A DNA stretch of 64,000 bases, from contig NZ_JACIDZ010000003.1 in assembly GCF_014196625.1 (NCBI RefSeq), positions 1 through 64,000 on the forward strand, given 5' to 3'. A model generated the notes under the pieces. That model made no database searches and was not told the origin of the DNA. It worked only from the letters and a program-made list of their open reading frames with translations. The translations under genes and the position numbers were made by a program. This DNA is from Martelella radicis (GTDB taxonomy: Bacteria; Pseudomonadota; Alphaproteobacteria; Rhizobiales; Rhizobiaceae). Positions within the stretch are counted from its first letter, which is position 1; each line of letters begins with the position of its first letter. Of this stretch, positions 56,741-64,000 are shown piece by piece.

Positions 56741-58087
56741 TCAATTCGTCTCCCCGTCCAGTTTTCCCGCCAGATCGCGGGCCATGACGGCGGCCTTCAG
56801 CGCGATGTCGCGGCTGTCGCCGCAATAGGCCGCCGGCATCAGCGCTGCGCGGATTTCCTCGGCGGGGAGGTATTTCGAGATCGTGTCGTTCTTCAGCAGT
56901 TCCTCCGCCCGCGTAGCGCCGCCTGCCGAGGCTTCGGCGAGAACATGATGGACGAGATCATGGGCGGATGCCCGTCCGGTCTTCGGCGCCAGCCGCATCA
57001 TCAGGTTCTCCGTCGCGATCACGCCGCCGGAGAGTTCGGCATTGCGCATCATCGCGTCCGGGTCGACGCGGATGCGGTGGAGCGTATCGGCAAAGCCGCG
57101 CGTCATCCGCCAGGAGAGCGGCACGGCGCGGTCGAGCACGGATGAGAGCAACTGGTTGGTCGCGGCATCCCCCTCATGGCTGGAACGCCCGGTTTCCATC
57201 GCGCTTGCCGCAAGGCCGCGCAGCTCCGCAGCCTCCGCCAGAACCCTGACGACGAATTTCGGATTGACCTTGTGCGGCATGGTGGATGAGCCGACCGTGC
57301 CGGCGTCGAGCGTTTCGGAAAGCTCGCCGATCTCCTCGGTCATCAGCAGATAGGCCTCCGCCATGATGCGCTCCACCGTCATCGCCATCAGGCAGTGCTG
57401 CACGATATAGTCGGCGAAGATGTCGTTGATGGTTCGCCCCGGCACCAGCAGTTCGCGAAGGTCGAGCTTCGCGGCAAGCCGCCGGTTCAGTTCCCGCCCG
57501 TCCGGACCGAAGGCGTGCATGGCGCCGACAGCGCCGCCGAAGGGCAGGGAGAACAGCCGCTTGCCGCCGTCATCCAGCCGTTCCACCGCCCGGCCCATCT
57601 CTTCGATCCATCCGGCGACCTTGAAGCCGAAGGTGATCGGCAGGGCGTGCTGGCGGTTGGTGCGCCCCGCCATGACCGTGCCGGCATGATCTTCGGCAAG
57701 CGATGCAAGCCTTCTCATCGCGCGTGCGATCTCCCCGCGAATGGCCCGATCCGCCTCGCGGATCAGGAGGATGCGGCCGGTCTGCATCACGTTCTGGGTC
57801 GTCGCCCCCCAATGCACATAATCGCCCGCCTTGCCCGCGGCCTTGCCGAGAAGCCGCGTCAGCGACATGACCGGCGCCAGCGTTTTGCGTATATCCGCCT
57901 CCAACGCCGCGGCTCCGATTGTCTCGAGCTTCGCCGCAGCCCGGATATCGCGCGCCGCCCATTGCGGAATGGTGCCCATGTCGGCCTGCACTTCCGCGAG
58001 CGCCGCCTCGACATCAAGCCAGGATTGCCAGAGCGTTTCGCGGGCAAACAGCGTTTCCGGCGTCAGTGCCGTCCCGGTCTTGGTCAT
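56741..58087 (-). CDS. Fumarase/aspartase superfamily lyase (PcaB/adenylosuccinate-lyase-like)
   Basis: Homotetrameric lyase of 448 residues. The superfamily signature GSSTMPHKVNPK lies near residue 260, and GDYVHWGATTQNVMQTG and GRTNRQHALPITFGFKVAGWIEEM are the other two active-site regions. By length and motif spacing it is close to the PcaB cycloisomerase/EDDS-lyase branch. No other protocatechuate-pathway genes are near. The ATG overlaps the stop of a dipeptide-type ABC ATPase (ATGA), so it is the last gene of that import operon and probably cleaves the imported compound. Confidence 0.88.
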   Translation of the reverse strand: MTKTGTALTPETLFARETLWQSWLDVEAALAEVQADMGTIPQWAARDIRAAAKLETIGAAALEADIRKTLAPVMSLTRLLGKAAGKAGDYVHWGATTQNVMQTGRILLIREADRAIRGEIARAMRRLASLAEDHAGTVMAGRTNRQHALPITFGFKVAGWIEEMGRAVERLDDGGKRLFSLPFGGAVGAMHAFGPDGRELNRRLAAKLDLRELLVPGRTINDIFADYIVQHCLMAMTVERIMAEAYLLMTEEIGELSETLDAGTVGSSTMPHKVNPKFVVRVLAEAAELRGLAASAMETGRSSHEGDAATNQLLSSVLDRAVPLSWRMTRGFADTLHRIRVDPDAMMRNAELSGGVIATENLMMRLAPKTGRASAHDLVHHVLAEASAGGATRAEELLKNDTISKYLPAEEIRAALMPAAYCGDSRDIALKAAVMARDLAGKLDGETN

Positions 58088-59913
58088 CGGGCCATCTCCG
58101 CTTCGGGGTCTGCGTCATGAAATTGCGGCGCGGCGGAAAGAAGCCGCGCCGTATAGTCGTTCTTCGGCGCGTGCAGCACGTCGGCGGCCCGGCCTTCCTC
58201 GACGATTTTACCGTCGAGCATCACCGCGACCCGATCGGCCACCTGATGCACGACCGCCATGTCGTGGGTGATCAGAAGCGTCGTCAGGTTCATCTCGGCG
58301 CGCAGGTCGTCGAGCAGATTGAGAATCTGCGCCTGGACCGAAACATCGAGCGCCGAGGTCGGCTCGTCGCAGATCAGCGCCTCGGGTCGTGTCACCAGCG
58401 CGCGGGCAATGGCGACCCGCTGTCGCTGGCCGCCGGAAAGCTGCGAGGGATAGGCGTGCAGGAGACGCTTCGGCAGGCGCACGAGATCCATCACCGCGCG
58501 CACGGCGGCAAGGCGGGAGGCCGCATGGCCGTTGCCGGAAAGCTCCAGAGGCCGGGCGATGATCTCCGACAGGCGGCGGCGGGGATTGAGCGAGGAATAG
58601 GGGTCCTGAAAGATCGGCTGGACGAAGGAGGCCCGTTCGATATGGGACAGTTCGGAGATGGCGCGGCCGAGCATGGTCACGCTGCCGGCTGTCGGCTCGT
58701 TGAGGCCGAGCAGAATGCGTGCCAGCGTCGACTTGCCCGACCCGCTTTCGCCGATCAGCGCCAGCGTTTCGCCGCGCCGGACCGTCAGCGACACATTGTC
58801 GAGCGCTTTCAGCTCGCGTTTGGGACCGAACAGCCCCCGGCGCGAAGTGTAGATCTGGGTGATGTCGCGCGCCTCGATGACAATATCGGTCTCGGCCTGT
58901 GGCACTTTGGCGAGATGGGCGGGAAGCGCCTCGATGCGCGGCGCCGGCGGCGTTTCCAGAATGCAGCGATAGCGGTGATCCGCCATCGTGCTCTTTTCCG
59001 GCGGTCTCTTCTCGACGCAGGCCTCGCGCCGGTGGGCGCAGCGCGGCGCGAAGATGCAGGCCTCCGGCCGTTCCATGATCGAGGGGACAATGCCGGGGAT
59101 GGCGCCGAGCCGGCGCGGCGGCTGGTCAAGCCGCGGGATCGCCAGCAGCAGCGACTGCGTATAGGGGTGGGCGGGCGTTCTCAGCACATCCGCCGCCTTG
59201 CCCTGTTCGATCACCTCGCCGCCATACATGACGGCGACCTTGTCAGTGCGCTCGGCGACCACGGCGAGATCGTGAGAAATCAGGATCAGGCCCATGTTGA
59301 ATTCGCGCCTGAGATCGTCGAGCAGGTCGAGGATCTGCGCCTGGACCGTGACGTCGAGCGCCGTTGTCGGCTCATCGGCGATCAAGAGTTCCGGCTCCAG
59401 CATCAGCGCCATGGCGATCATCACCCGCTGACGCTGGCCGCCGGAAAGCTGGTGCGGGAACTGGCTCATGCGGCTCACGGGATCGGGAATGCCGACGCGC
59501 TCGAGAAGCGCGATGGCGCGTTCGCGGGCCTTGCGTGCGGACAGCGCGCCACGCATGACGGCTGCCTCGGTCATCTGCCGGCCGATCGTGTAGACCGGGT
59601 TCAGCGAGGTCATCGGCTCCTGGAAGATCATCGCGATGCGGGTGCCGAGAATATCGGCGGCGAAGGCCGCATCGCTCAGCTCGCGAAGCTCCCGCCCGTC
59701 GAAACCCATGCGGTCCGCCGTGGCATTGGCGACGCGCGGCAGAAGCCGCATGAGGGCAAGCGCGGTCATCGATTTGCCGGAGCCGCTTTCGCCGACAATG
59801 CCGAGCGACTGGCCGCGCTCGAGCGTGAGTGACACGTCGCGCACGGCAAAGAGAGTGCCGCCGGGAACGCCGAGGGTGATTTCGAGATTCTGGATATCGA
59901 GAAGCGCGGTCAT
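58084..59913 (-). CDS. Fused dipeptide-type ABC transporter ATPase (DppD-DppF)
   Basis: Double ATPase of 609 residues. First half: Walker [15 protein letters not shown] and signature [15 protein letters not shown]. Second half: [14 protein letters not shown] and [16 protein letters not shown]. Between them, at about 300-335, is the OppD/DppD C-terminal motif with four Cys ([14 protein letters not shown] and a later RYRC), the pattern that binds an iron-sulfur cluster in some OppD proteins. Start ATG 59913 overlaps the permease stop. Confidence 0.93.
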   Translation of the reverse strand: MTALLDIQNLEITLGVPGGTLFAVRDVSLTLERGQSLGIVGESGSGKSMTALALMRLLPRVANATADRMGFDGRELRELSDAAFAADILGTRIAMIFQEPMTSLNPVYTIGRQMTEAAVMRGALSARKARERAIALLERVGIPDPVSRMSQFPHQLSGGQRQRVMIAMALMLEPELLIADEPTTALDVTVQAQILDLLDDLRREFNMGLILISHDLAVVAERTDKVAVMYGGEVIEQGKAADVLRTPAHPYTQSLLLAIPRLDQPPRRLGAIPGIVPSIMERPEACIFAPRCAHRREACVEKRPPEKSTMADHRYRCILETPPAPRIEALPAHLAKVPQAETDIVIEARDITQIYTSRRGLFGPKRELKALDNVSLTVRRGETLALIGESGSGKSTLARILLGLNEPTAGSVTMLGRAISELSHIERASFVQPIFQDPYSSLNPRRRLSEIIARPLELSGNGHAASRLAAVRAVMDLVRLPKRLLHAYPSQLSGGQRQRVAIARALVTRPEALICDEPTSALDVSVQAQILNLLDDLRAEMNLTTLLITHDMAVVHQVADRVAVMLDGKIVEEGRAADVLHAPKNDYTARLLSAAPQFHDADPEAEMAR

Positions 59914-60827
59914 CAGTTGCGGCCCTCCGGCGATGTGATGTCGCGCATGCCGTCGCCCATCAGATTGGCGCCGATCACCAGCAGGAACAGGCATATACCC
60001 GGAAGCACCACCAGCCAGGGCCGGTAGAAGATCGCCTGCTTGCCCTCGGCGATCATCAGCCCCCAGGAGGGCGTGGGCGGCTGGATGCCGACGCCGAGGA
60101 AGGAGAGGCTTGATTCCGCCAGGATGGCAATGCCGAGTTCGAAGGTGAAGATGACGATGATCTGCGAGACGAGATTGGGCAGGATTTCGTGCCAGATGAT
60201 CTGCCGGGGACTGGCGCCGGCGGATGCGGCTGCGGCGACGAAGTCGAGGTTCTTGATCCGCTGTGTCGCCGCGCGCGTGACCACCAGATAATAGGTCCAG
60301 TGCAGCACGCCGATAATGCCGATCACCACCCAGATCGACGGGCCGATGATGAAAACCAGCGCCATGGCGAGAAGCAGCGACGGCAGCGCGAGCTGGGCGG
60401 TCAGCACGAAGCTGATGGCGTGATCGACCCATCCGCCGAAATAGCCGGCGAGCACGCCAAGCGTGACGCCGATGAGGAGGCCGATGCTGGCCGCGCCGAT
60501 GCCGATCGTGATCGAGATCCGCGTGCCGTAGATGAGGCGGCTCAGATAGTCGCGGCCGTTCTGGTCTGTGCCGAAGATGTGGTCCCAGGTCCCGCCTTCG
60601 TTCCAGACCGGCGGCAGCATGCGCTGGCTGAGCGATTGGACGTAAGGATCGTGCGGGGCGATCAGCGGCGCGGTGATGGCGATCAGCGCGAGCACCACGA
60701 TCAGGCCTGCGCCGATCAGGAAGCCGGTGTGGCCGAAGGCGCGCTGGCGCATGATCTGGCCGGGCGTCAGGCCTTCCGTTTCGGGGCCGGTTTCCGCGGC
60801 CGAATAGGCGATATCCGTGTCACTCAT
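59913..60827 (-). CDS. Dipeptide-type ABC transporter permease (DppC)
   Basis: Permease of 304 residues with the OppC/DppC N-terminal segment (FGHTGFLIGAGLIVVLALIAITAPLIAPHDPY) and FGTDQNGRDYLSRLIYGTRISITIG. The EAA loop is AAAASAGASPRQIIWHEILPNLVSQIIV. Its ATG overlaps the DppB stop by four bases. Confidence 0.92.
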   Translation of the reverse strand: MSDTDIAYSAAETGPETEGLTPGQIMRQRAFGHTGFLIGAGLIVVLALIAITAPLIAPHDPYVQSLSQRMLPPVWNEGGTWDHIFGTDQNGRDYLSRLIYGTRISITIGIGAASIGLLIGVTLGVLAGYFGGWVDHAISFVLTAQLALPSLLLAMALVFIIGPSIWVVIGIIGVLHWTYYLVVTRAATQRIKNLDFVAAAASAGASPRQIIWHEILPNLVSQIIVIFTFELGIAILAESSLSFLGVGIQPPTPSWGLMIAEGKQAIFYRPWLVVLPGICLFLLVIGANLMGDGMRDITSPEGRN

Positions 60828-61741
60828 CCGATTCTGATCCTCGGGTCGAGCGCCGCATTGAGAATGTCGGCGAGAAGGTTCATGGCAACGAAGACGATGG
60901 CGAAGATGAAGATCAGCATCTGCACCGTCGGAATGTCGGCTCCGAGGATTGATTCCAGCGCGAGGCGGCCGAGGCCGTTGATGGCAAAGATGCTTTCGGT
61001 GATCACCGAGCCGCCGAACTTCTGGCCGAGCTGGACGGCGAGAACCGAGATCACCGGCAGAAGCGCGTTGCGCAGCGCATGGCGGTAGAGCAGGCTCCAG
61101 CCGCGATAGCCCTTGGAGCGGGCGGTGCGGATATAGTCCGCGCTCATGACGTCGAGAAGTCCGGTGCGCGTCAGCCGCATGACCGCCGGTACGGACGATG
61201 CGCCGAGGACGATGGCGGGCAGGACGAAATGCCGCCAGCTGTCATCACCGGAGACCGGGAAGAGCGGGATCGTCACCGCGAAGATGATGATCATGATCAG
61301 CCCCAGCCAAAAATTCGGCACGGCCTGCGCGGAAACGGCGACGCCGAGCGCGAACCGGTCGATCCAGCTGTTGGGATTGAGCGCTGCCAGCGCGCCGAGC
61401 GGGATGGCGATGGCGATTGTGACGGCAAGGGCCGAGAAGGCGAGCGTCAGCGTCACGCCGGCGCGGCTTGCGACCAGTTCGGCAACCGGCTTGTGCCAGT
61501 AATAGCTCTCGCCGAAATCACCGCGCAGCACGCCGCCGAGCCATTCGAAATAGCGGACCGGCAAGGGCTGGTCGAGGCCGTAGCGGGCGCGGATCGCCTC
61601 GACGACCTCCTGCGTGGCGTCCTCGCCGGCAATCGCATGCGCTGGATCGGTGGCGATGTTGAGCAGGAAAAAGGCGGCGAGCGATACGGCAAAGGCGACT
61701 GCCAGGGCCATGACGGCCCTCAGCCCGATATAACGCAGCAT
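60824..61741 (-). CDS. Dipeptide-type ABC transporter permease (DppB)
   Basis: Permease of 305 residues with six helices. It opens LRYIGLRAVMALAVAFAVSLAAFFLL and has the family DFGESYYWHKPVAELVASR segment and the EAA loop YIRTARSKGYRGWSLLYRHALRNALLPVISV. First of the two permeases, 54 bases after the binding-protein gene. Confidence 0.92.
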   Translation of the reverse strand: MLRYIGLRAVMALAVAFAVSLAAFFLLNIATDPAHAIAGEDATQEVVEAIRARYGLDQPLPVRYFEWLGGVLRGDFGESYYWHKPVAELVASRAGVTLTLAFSALAVTIAIAIPLGALAALNPNSWIDRFALGVAVSAQAVPNFWLGLIMIIIFAVTIPLFPVSGDDSWRHFVLPAIVLGASSVPAVMRLTRTGLLDVMSADYIRTARSKGYRGWSLLYRHALRNALLPVISVLAVQLGQKFGGSVITESIFAINGLGRLALESILGADIPTVQMLIFIFAIVFVAMNLLADILNAALDPRIRIG

Positions 61742-61795
61742 GTTGAAGATCCTCCATCCCCAGCGGCCGCTTTCTGCGCCCGCCGGGAGAAATTA

Positions 61796-63325
61796 TCACT
61801 TCCAGCTTGAATTCTGGAGGCGCGGCAGGCCGTCCGGATCGAGCGGGAATTCAAGATCCGGCGAAACGAGGTAGTTGGCCGAATAGGTGAAAAGCGGCGC
61901 CCAGTAGGCCTCGTCGGCGATCTTGCCCAGCGCCTCGCTGTAGAGTTCCTTGCGCTTTTCCTGGTCCACCGTCTGCTCGGCGGCCAGAACCGTCTCGGCC
62001 AGCGCTTCGTCGCCGGAGAGGTTGCGGTCGGTGTCCATGGAGAAATGGATGCGGGCGATGGCGGCCGTATCTGCCGTGCCGCCGGAGCCCCATGTGCCGA
62101 AATAGGCGGGGATATCCTGGTCGGCGCGCGCCTGGTTGAGGCTTGCAAGCTTCACATAGCGCAGGTCGACGTCGATGCCGATGGCTTCAAGGTCGGCTGC
62201 GATCGCTTCGGCCGCGGGCTTGTCGCGATAGGCCCAGATCTCGAGCGGAAAACCGTCCGGATAGCCGGCCTCGGCCAGAAGCGCCTTGGCCTGTTCCGGG
62301 TCGTAGGGATAGTCCGTCACGGTCTGGTCGCAGCCGAATTGCGCCGGATGGCAGGCGGTGTGGATCGCCTCAGCCGAGCCGCCGATCAGATATTCGGCCA
62401 TGTCGCCCTTGTTCAGCGCATGGTTGATGGCCTGGCGCACCTTCAGCTTGGTCAGCGGTCCGTCGGGATCGGTGAGGCCGCCGGCGTCAAGCACCAGGAA
62501 GCCGATCCGCAGATCCGGCCCGCTCAGATGCTCCGCCATCGGCGTGGAGCCGAGGTTTTCGGCGAGCTCGAGCGGCACCTTGAACATCCAGTCGACGCCG
62601 CCGGACATCAGTTCGGCCTGCTGCGTGCCCATGTCCGGCAGACTGCGCACCACGATCTTCTCGATTGCGGGCTTCTCGCCGAAATAGTCCTCGAAGCGTT
62701 CCAGCACGAGTTCCTGGCCCGGCTCGAAGGAAACGACCTTGTAGGGGCCGGTGCCGATCAGGTCGCTTGCCATGGCATCGCGGTCGATAACGCCGCCCTC
62801 GTCATAGGTGCCGGCCTTGCGCAGCATGATCCGCTGTGCCATGTCGCGCAGGACGAGCGGATAGACCGATTTCAGGTGAAAGCGCACCGTATTCGGCCCC
62901 GTCACCTCGGCATTGTCGAGCCAGCGCCCGATCGTGCCGCTGGCATTGGATTCGCTCTCGGGATTGATGATCCAGTTATAGGTGTAGGCAACGTCTTCCG
63001 CCGTCAGGGTCGAACCGTCGTGGAATTTGACGTCATCGCGCAGGGTGATGTCCACAGTCTTGTCATCGAGAAATTCATAGCCGGTCGCGACCGCCGGCTT
63101 GAACTCCTGGGTCGCCGGATCGAGATCGAACAGCGTCGTGTCGGTCAATTGCGCGAGGATGATGTATTCGCGCTTGGTCGTGTAGTTATAGTCGAGATTG
63201 AGAATTTCCTCGGCCATGGCGACGTTCAGCGTATCGTCGGCCTTGCCGGCAAAAGCGGGCGCGGTGAAGGCGACGCTGGCCATCAGCCCCGCCGCAAGAA
63301 ACGCGCTTTTCTTGAAATATGTCAT
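61796..63325 (-). CDS. Dipeptide-type ABC transporter substrate-binding protein
   Basis: Periplasmic binding protein, SBP family 5, 509 residues. Signal peptide MTYFKKSAFLAAGLMASVAFTAPAFA; mature start KADDTLNVAMAEEILNLDYNYTTKREY. Family marks include FHDGSTLTAEDVAYTYNWI and VKFHLKSVYPLVLRD-like segments. The ATG at 63325 follows AAAGGGAGGAAC. It heads the import-lyase operon. Ligands of the family include peptides, opines and other amino compounds. Confidence 0.92.
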   Translation of the reverse strand: MTYFKKSAFLAAGLMASVAFTAPAFAGKADDTLNVAMAEEILNLDYNYTTKREYIILAQLTDTTLFDLDPATQEFKPAVATGYEFLDDKTVDITLRDDVKFHDGSTLTAEDVAYTYNWIINPESESNASGTIGRWLDNAEVTGPNTVRFHLKSVYPLVLRDMAQRIMLRKAGTYDEGGVIDRDAMASDLIGTGPYKVVSFEPGQELVLERFEDYFGEKPAIEKIVVRSLPDMGTQQAELMSGGVDWMFKVPLELAENLGSTPMAEHLSGPDLRIGFLVLDAGGLTDPDGPLTKLKVRQAINHALNKGDMAEYLIGGSAEAIHTACHPAQFGCDQTVTDYPYDPEQAKALLAEAGYPDGFPLEIWAYRDKPAAEAIAADLEAIGIDVDLRYVKLASLNQARADQDIPAYFGTWGSGGTADTAAIARIHFSMDTDRNLSGDEALAETVLAAEQTVDQEKRKELYSEALGKIADEAYWAPLFTYSANYLVSPDLEFPLDPDGLPRLQNSSWK

Positions 63326-63742
63326 CTGTTCCTCCCTTTCGGCACCTCTCCTCAGTACCGCGGGGATGATAGAACAGGATAACGGGTGAGGATAATGCAA
63401 ATAATGGTATTACTGTTGCGTCTTGTGCAAGCGTTTGGACGAGTAGGCAGGCGTGCGACGGAGGCCATTCGCGCACACAATCCCCTTGTTCGTCTGGCCC
63501 ACGGCATTCACGACATTTTCGAAACCTACCAGGACATTCAGCGTGAAGCTCGCCGCCGCTACCGCGACAGCTTCCGCTGAGGAAGAGTGAGATGCGGCAT
63601 TCCCAGCAACCAGGGCGCGCAGGCCGTCCGCAAAAATGATTTCGATCAAGGAAAGGTCTTCGGCGACATTCTATTCGGGTCCATGAGCGGCGCATCTTCC
63701 CGGTTCCTGGCCGCGCCGGCGGTTTGAGGGAGAGGAAAGCGG
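63326..63742. other. Divergent spacer between the importer operon and the sulfatase-maturase gene
   Basis: Contains the leftward importer promoter, a doubtful 61-residue ORF (63395-63580), and about 160 further bases before the maturase gene with no other convincing gene. The sequence around 63395-63420 (ATAATGCAAATAATGGTATTACTG) is locally AT-rich. Confidence 0.5.
63395..63580 (+). CDS. Small hypothetical protein, uncertain
   Basis: An open frame of 61 residues starting MQIMVLLLRLVQAFGRVGRRATEAI, then an Arg-rich amphipathic helix ending REARRRYRDSFR. A GAGG close to the ATG (three bases) and a following translation unit are the only support. An antisense ORF of 79 residues overlaps it (63410-63649). 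No family recognised; it could be a leader ORF or chance. Confidence 0.3.
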   Translation: MQIMVLLLRLVQAFGRVGRRATEAIRAHNPLVRLAHGIHDIFETYQDIQREARRRYRDSFR

Positions 63743-64000
63743 ATGACCGAACATTTGCCGTTTCAGGTCATGGGCAAGCCGATCGGTCCGCGCTGCAATC
63801 TGGACTGCACCTATTGCTATTATCTGGAGAAGGAAAATCTCTATCCGGATACCAAGCGCTTCAATATGTCCGATGCGGTGCTTGAGACCTATATCCGCGA
63901 CTACCTCGCCTCGCAGGCCGGCTTTCCCGCCCGGGAAATCCGCTTCAACTGGCAGGGCGGCGAGCCGACCATGCTCGGCCTCGACTATTTCCGCCGCATC
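63743..64000 (+). CDS. Anaerobic sulfatase maturase, partial (radical SAM)
   Basis: The first 86 codons run off the right edge. The start MTEHLPFQVMGKPIGPRCNLDC is followed by the radical SAM cluster CNLDCTYCYY and LEKENLYPDTKRFNMSD, the typical beginning of anaerobic sulfatase-maturating enzymes that oxidise Cys or Ser to formylglycine. RFNWQGGEPTMLGLDYFRRI near the end fits the same family. ATG 63743 follows GAGAGGAAAG. Substrate sulfatase not in this window; AslB/ChuR-type activity is the expectation. Confidence 0.9.
   Translation, partial: MTEHLPFQVMGKPIGPRCNLDCTYCYYLEKENLYPDTKRFNMSDAVLETYIRDYLASQAGFPAREIRFNWQGGEPTMLGLDYFRRI

Noticed and set aside
57919-59832. Open frame of 637 codons on the plus strand
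   Set aside because: Antisense to the lyase and fused ABC ATPase; Gly/Arg/His-rich and without structure. The opposing genes carry Walker and superfamily motifs.
62045-63382. Open frame of 445 codons on the plus strand
   Set aside because: Antisense to the dipeptide-type binding-protein gene, which has a signal peptide and good ribosome binding site.
63410-63649. 79-codon open frame on the minus strand near the right edge
   Set aside because: It overlaps the possible 61-residue plus-strand ORF, has no ribosome binding site and an odd Ala/Val composition. I kept the plus ORF only at low confidence.

Overview
The window is a GC-rich, densely coding stretch of an alphaproteobacterial chromosome or large replicon. 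The gene repertoire (DUF930 and LprI-like secreted proteins, many ABC importers next to LacI, DeoR, AraC, LysR or PAS-LuxR regulators, a PQQ glucose dehydrogenase, a Phb-type thiolase with ScoAB) fits Hyphomicrobiales (Rhizobiaceae/Aurantimonadaceae-like). The genus is not determinable from the sequence alone. I see no tRNA, rRNA, insertion sequence, prophage or CRISPR array.

0-25 kb is mostly core and housekeeping genes: membrane PQQ glucose dehydrogenase, a DUF2254 membrane protein, a YqeY-like protein, oligopeptidase B, a sulfide:quinone oxidoreductase divergent from a Usp/DksA-like/hemolysin III group with an FNR/FixK box between them, two tandem LprI-like secreted proteins, a GNAT acetyltransferase, glpK-glpD with GlpR-type half-sites upstream of glpD, an MFS exporter, a Tat-exported metallo-beta-lactamase-fold protein, guaB translationally coupled to a Gfo/Idh/MocA oxidoreductase, and a three-gene ATP-grasp/alpha-E/transglutaminase operon.

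25-64 kb is a run of substrate-acquisition modules, each with its own regulator and visible operator candidates. (i) A GMC alcohol dehydrogenase, complete Liv-type importer and SDR dehydrogenase lie on one strand opposite an AraC regulator. (ii) A LacI-regulated sugar importer carries a cytoplasmic GH127 beta-L-arabinofuranosidase; near-identical operators precede lacI and the binding-protein gene. (iii) A seven-gene importer operon encodes a double-domain glycerophosphodiesterase, a LacI regulator and an inositol-monophosphatase-family enzyme, with an 18-bp perfect palindrome in its leader. Next to it is a divergent DeoR/GlpR-type regulator with a possible Pho-box array. (iv) A ketone-body module (thiolase, ScoB, ScoA) is divergent from a PAS-LuxR regulator whose start codon abuts a perfect 7-2-7 palindrome. 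(v) A dipeptide-type importer is translationally coupled to a fumarase-superfamily lyase. The right edge cuts an anaerobic sulfatase-maturase gene.

The strongest candidates for undescribed biology are module (iii), a predicted glycerophosphodiester import-and-processing route; module (v), import coupled to C-N or C-O lyase cleavage; and module (i), whose substrate is unknown. Starts were revised where a ribosome binding site or signal peptide clearly argued for it; these choices are stated per gene.
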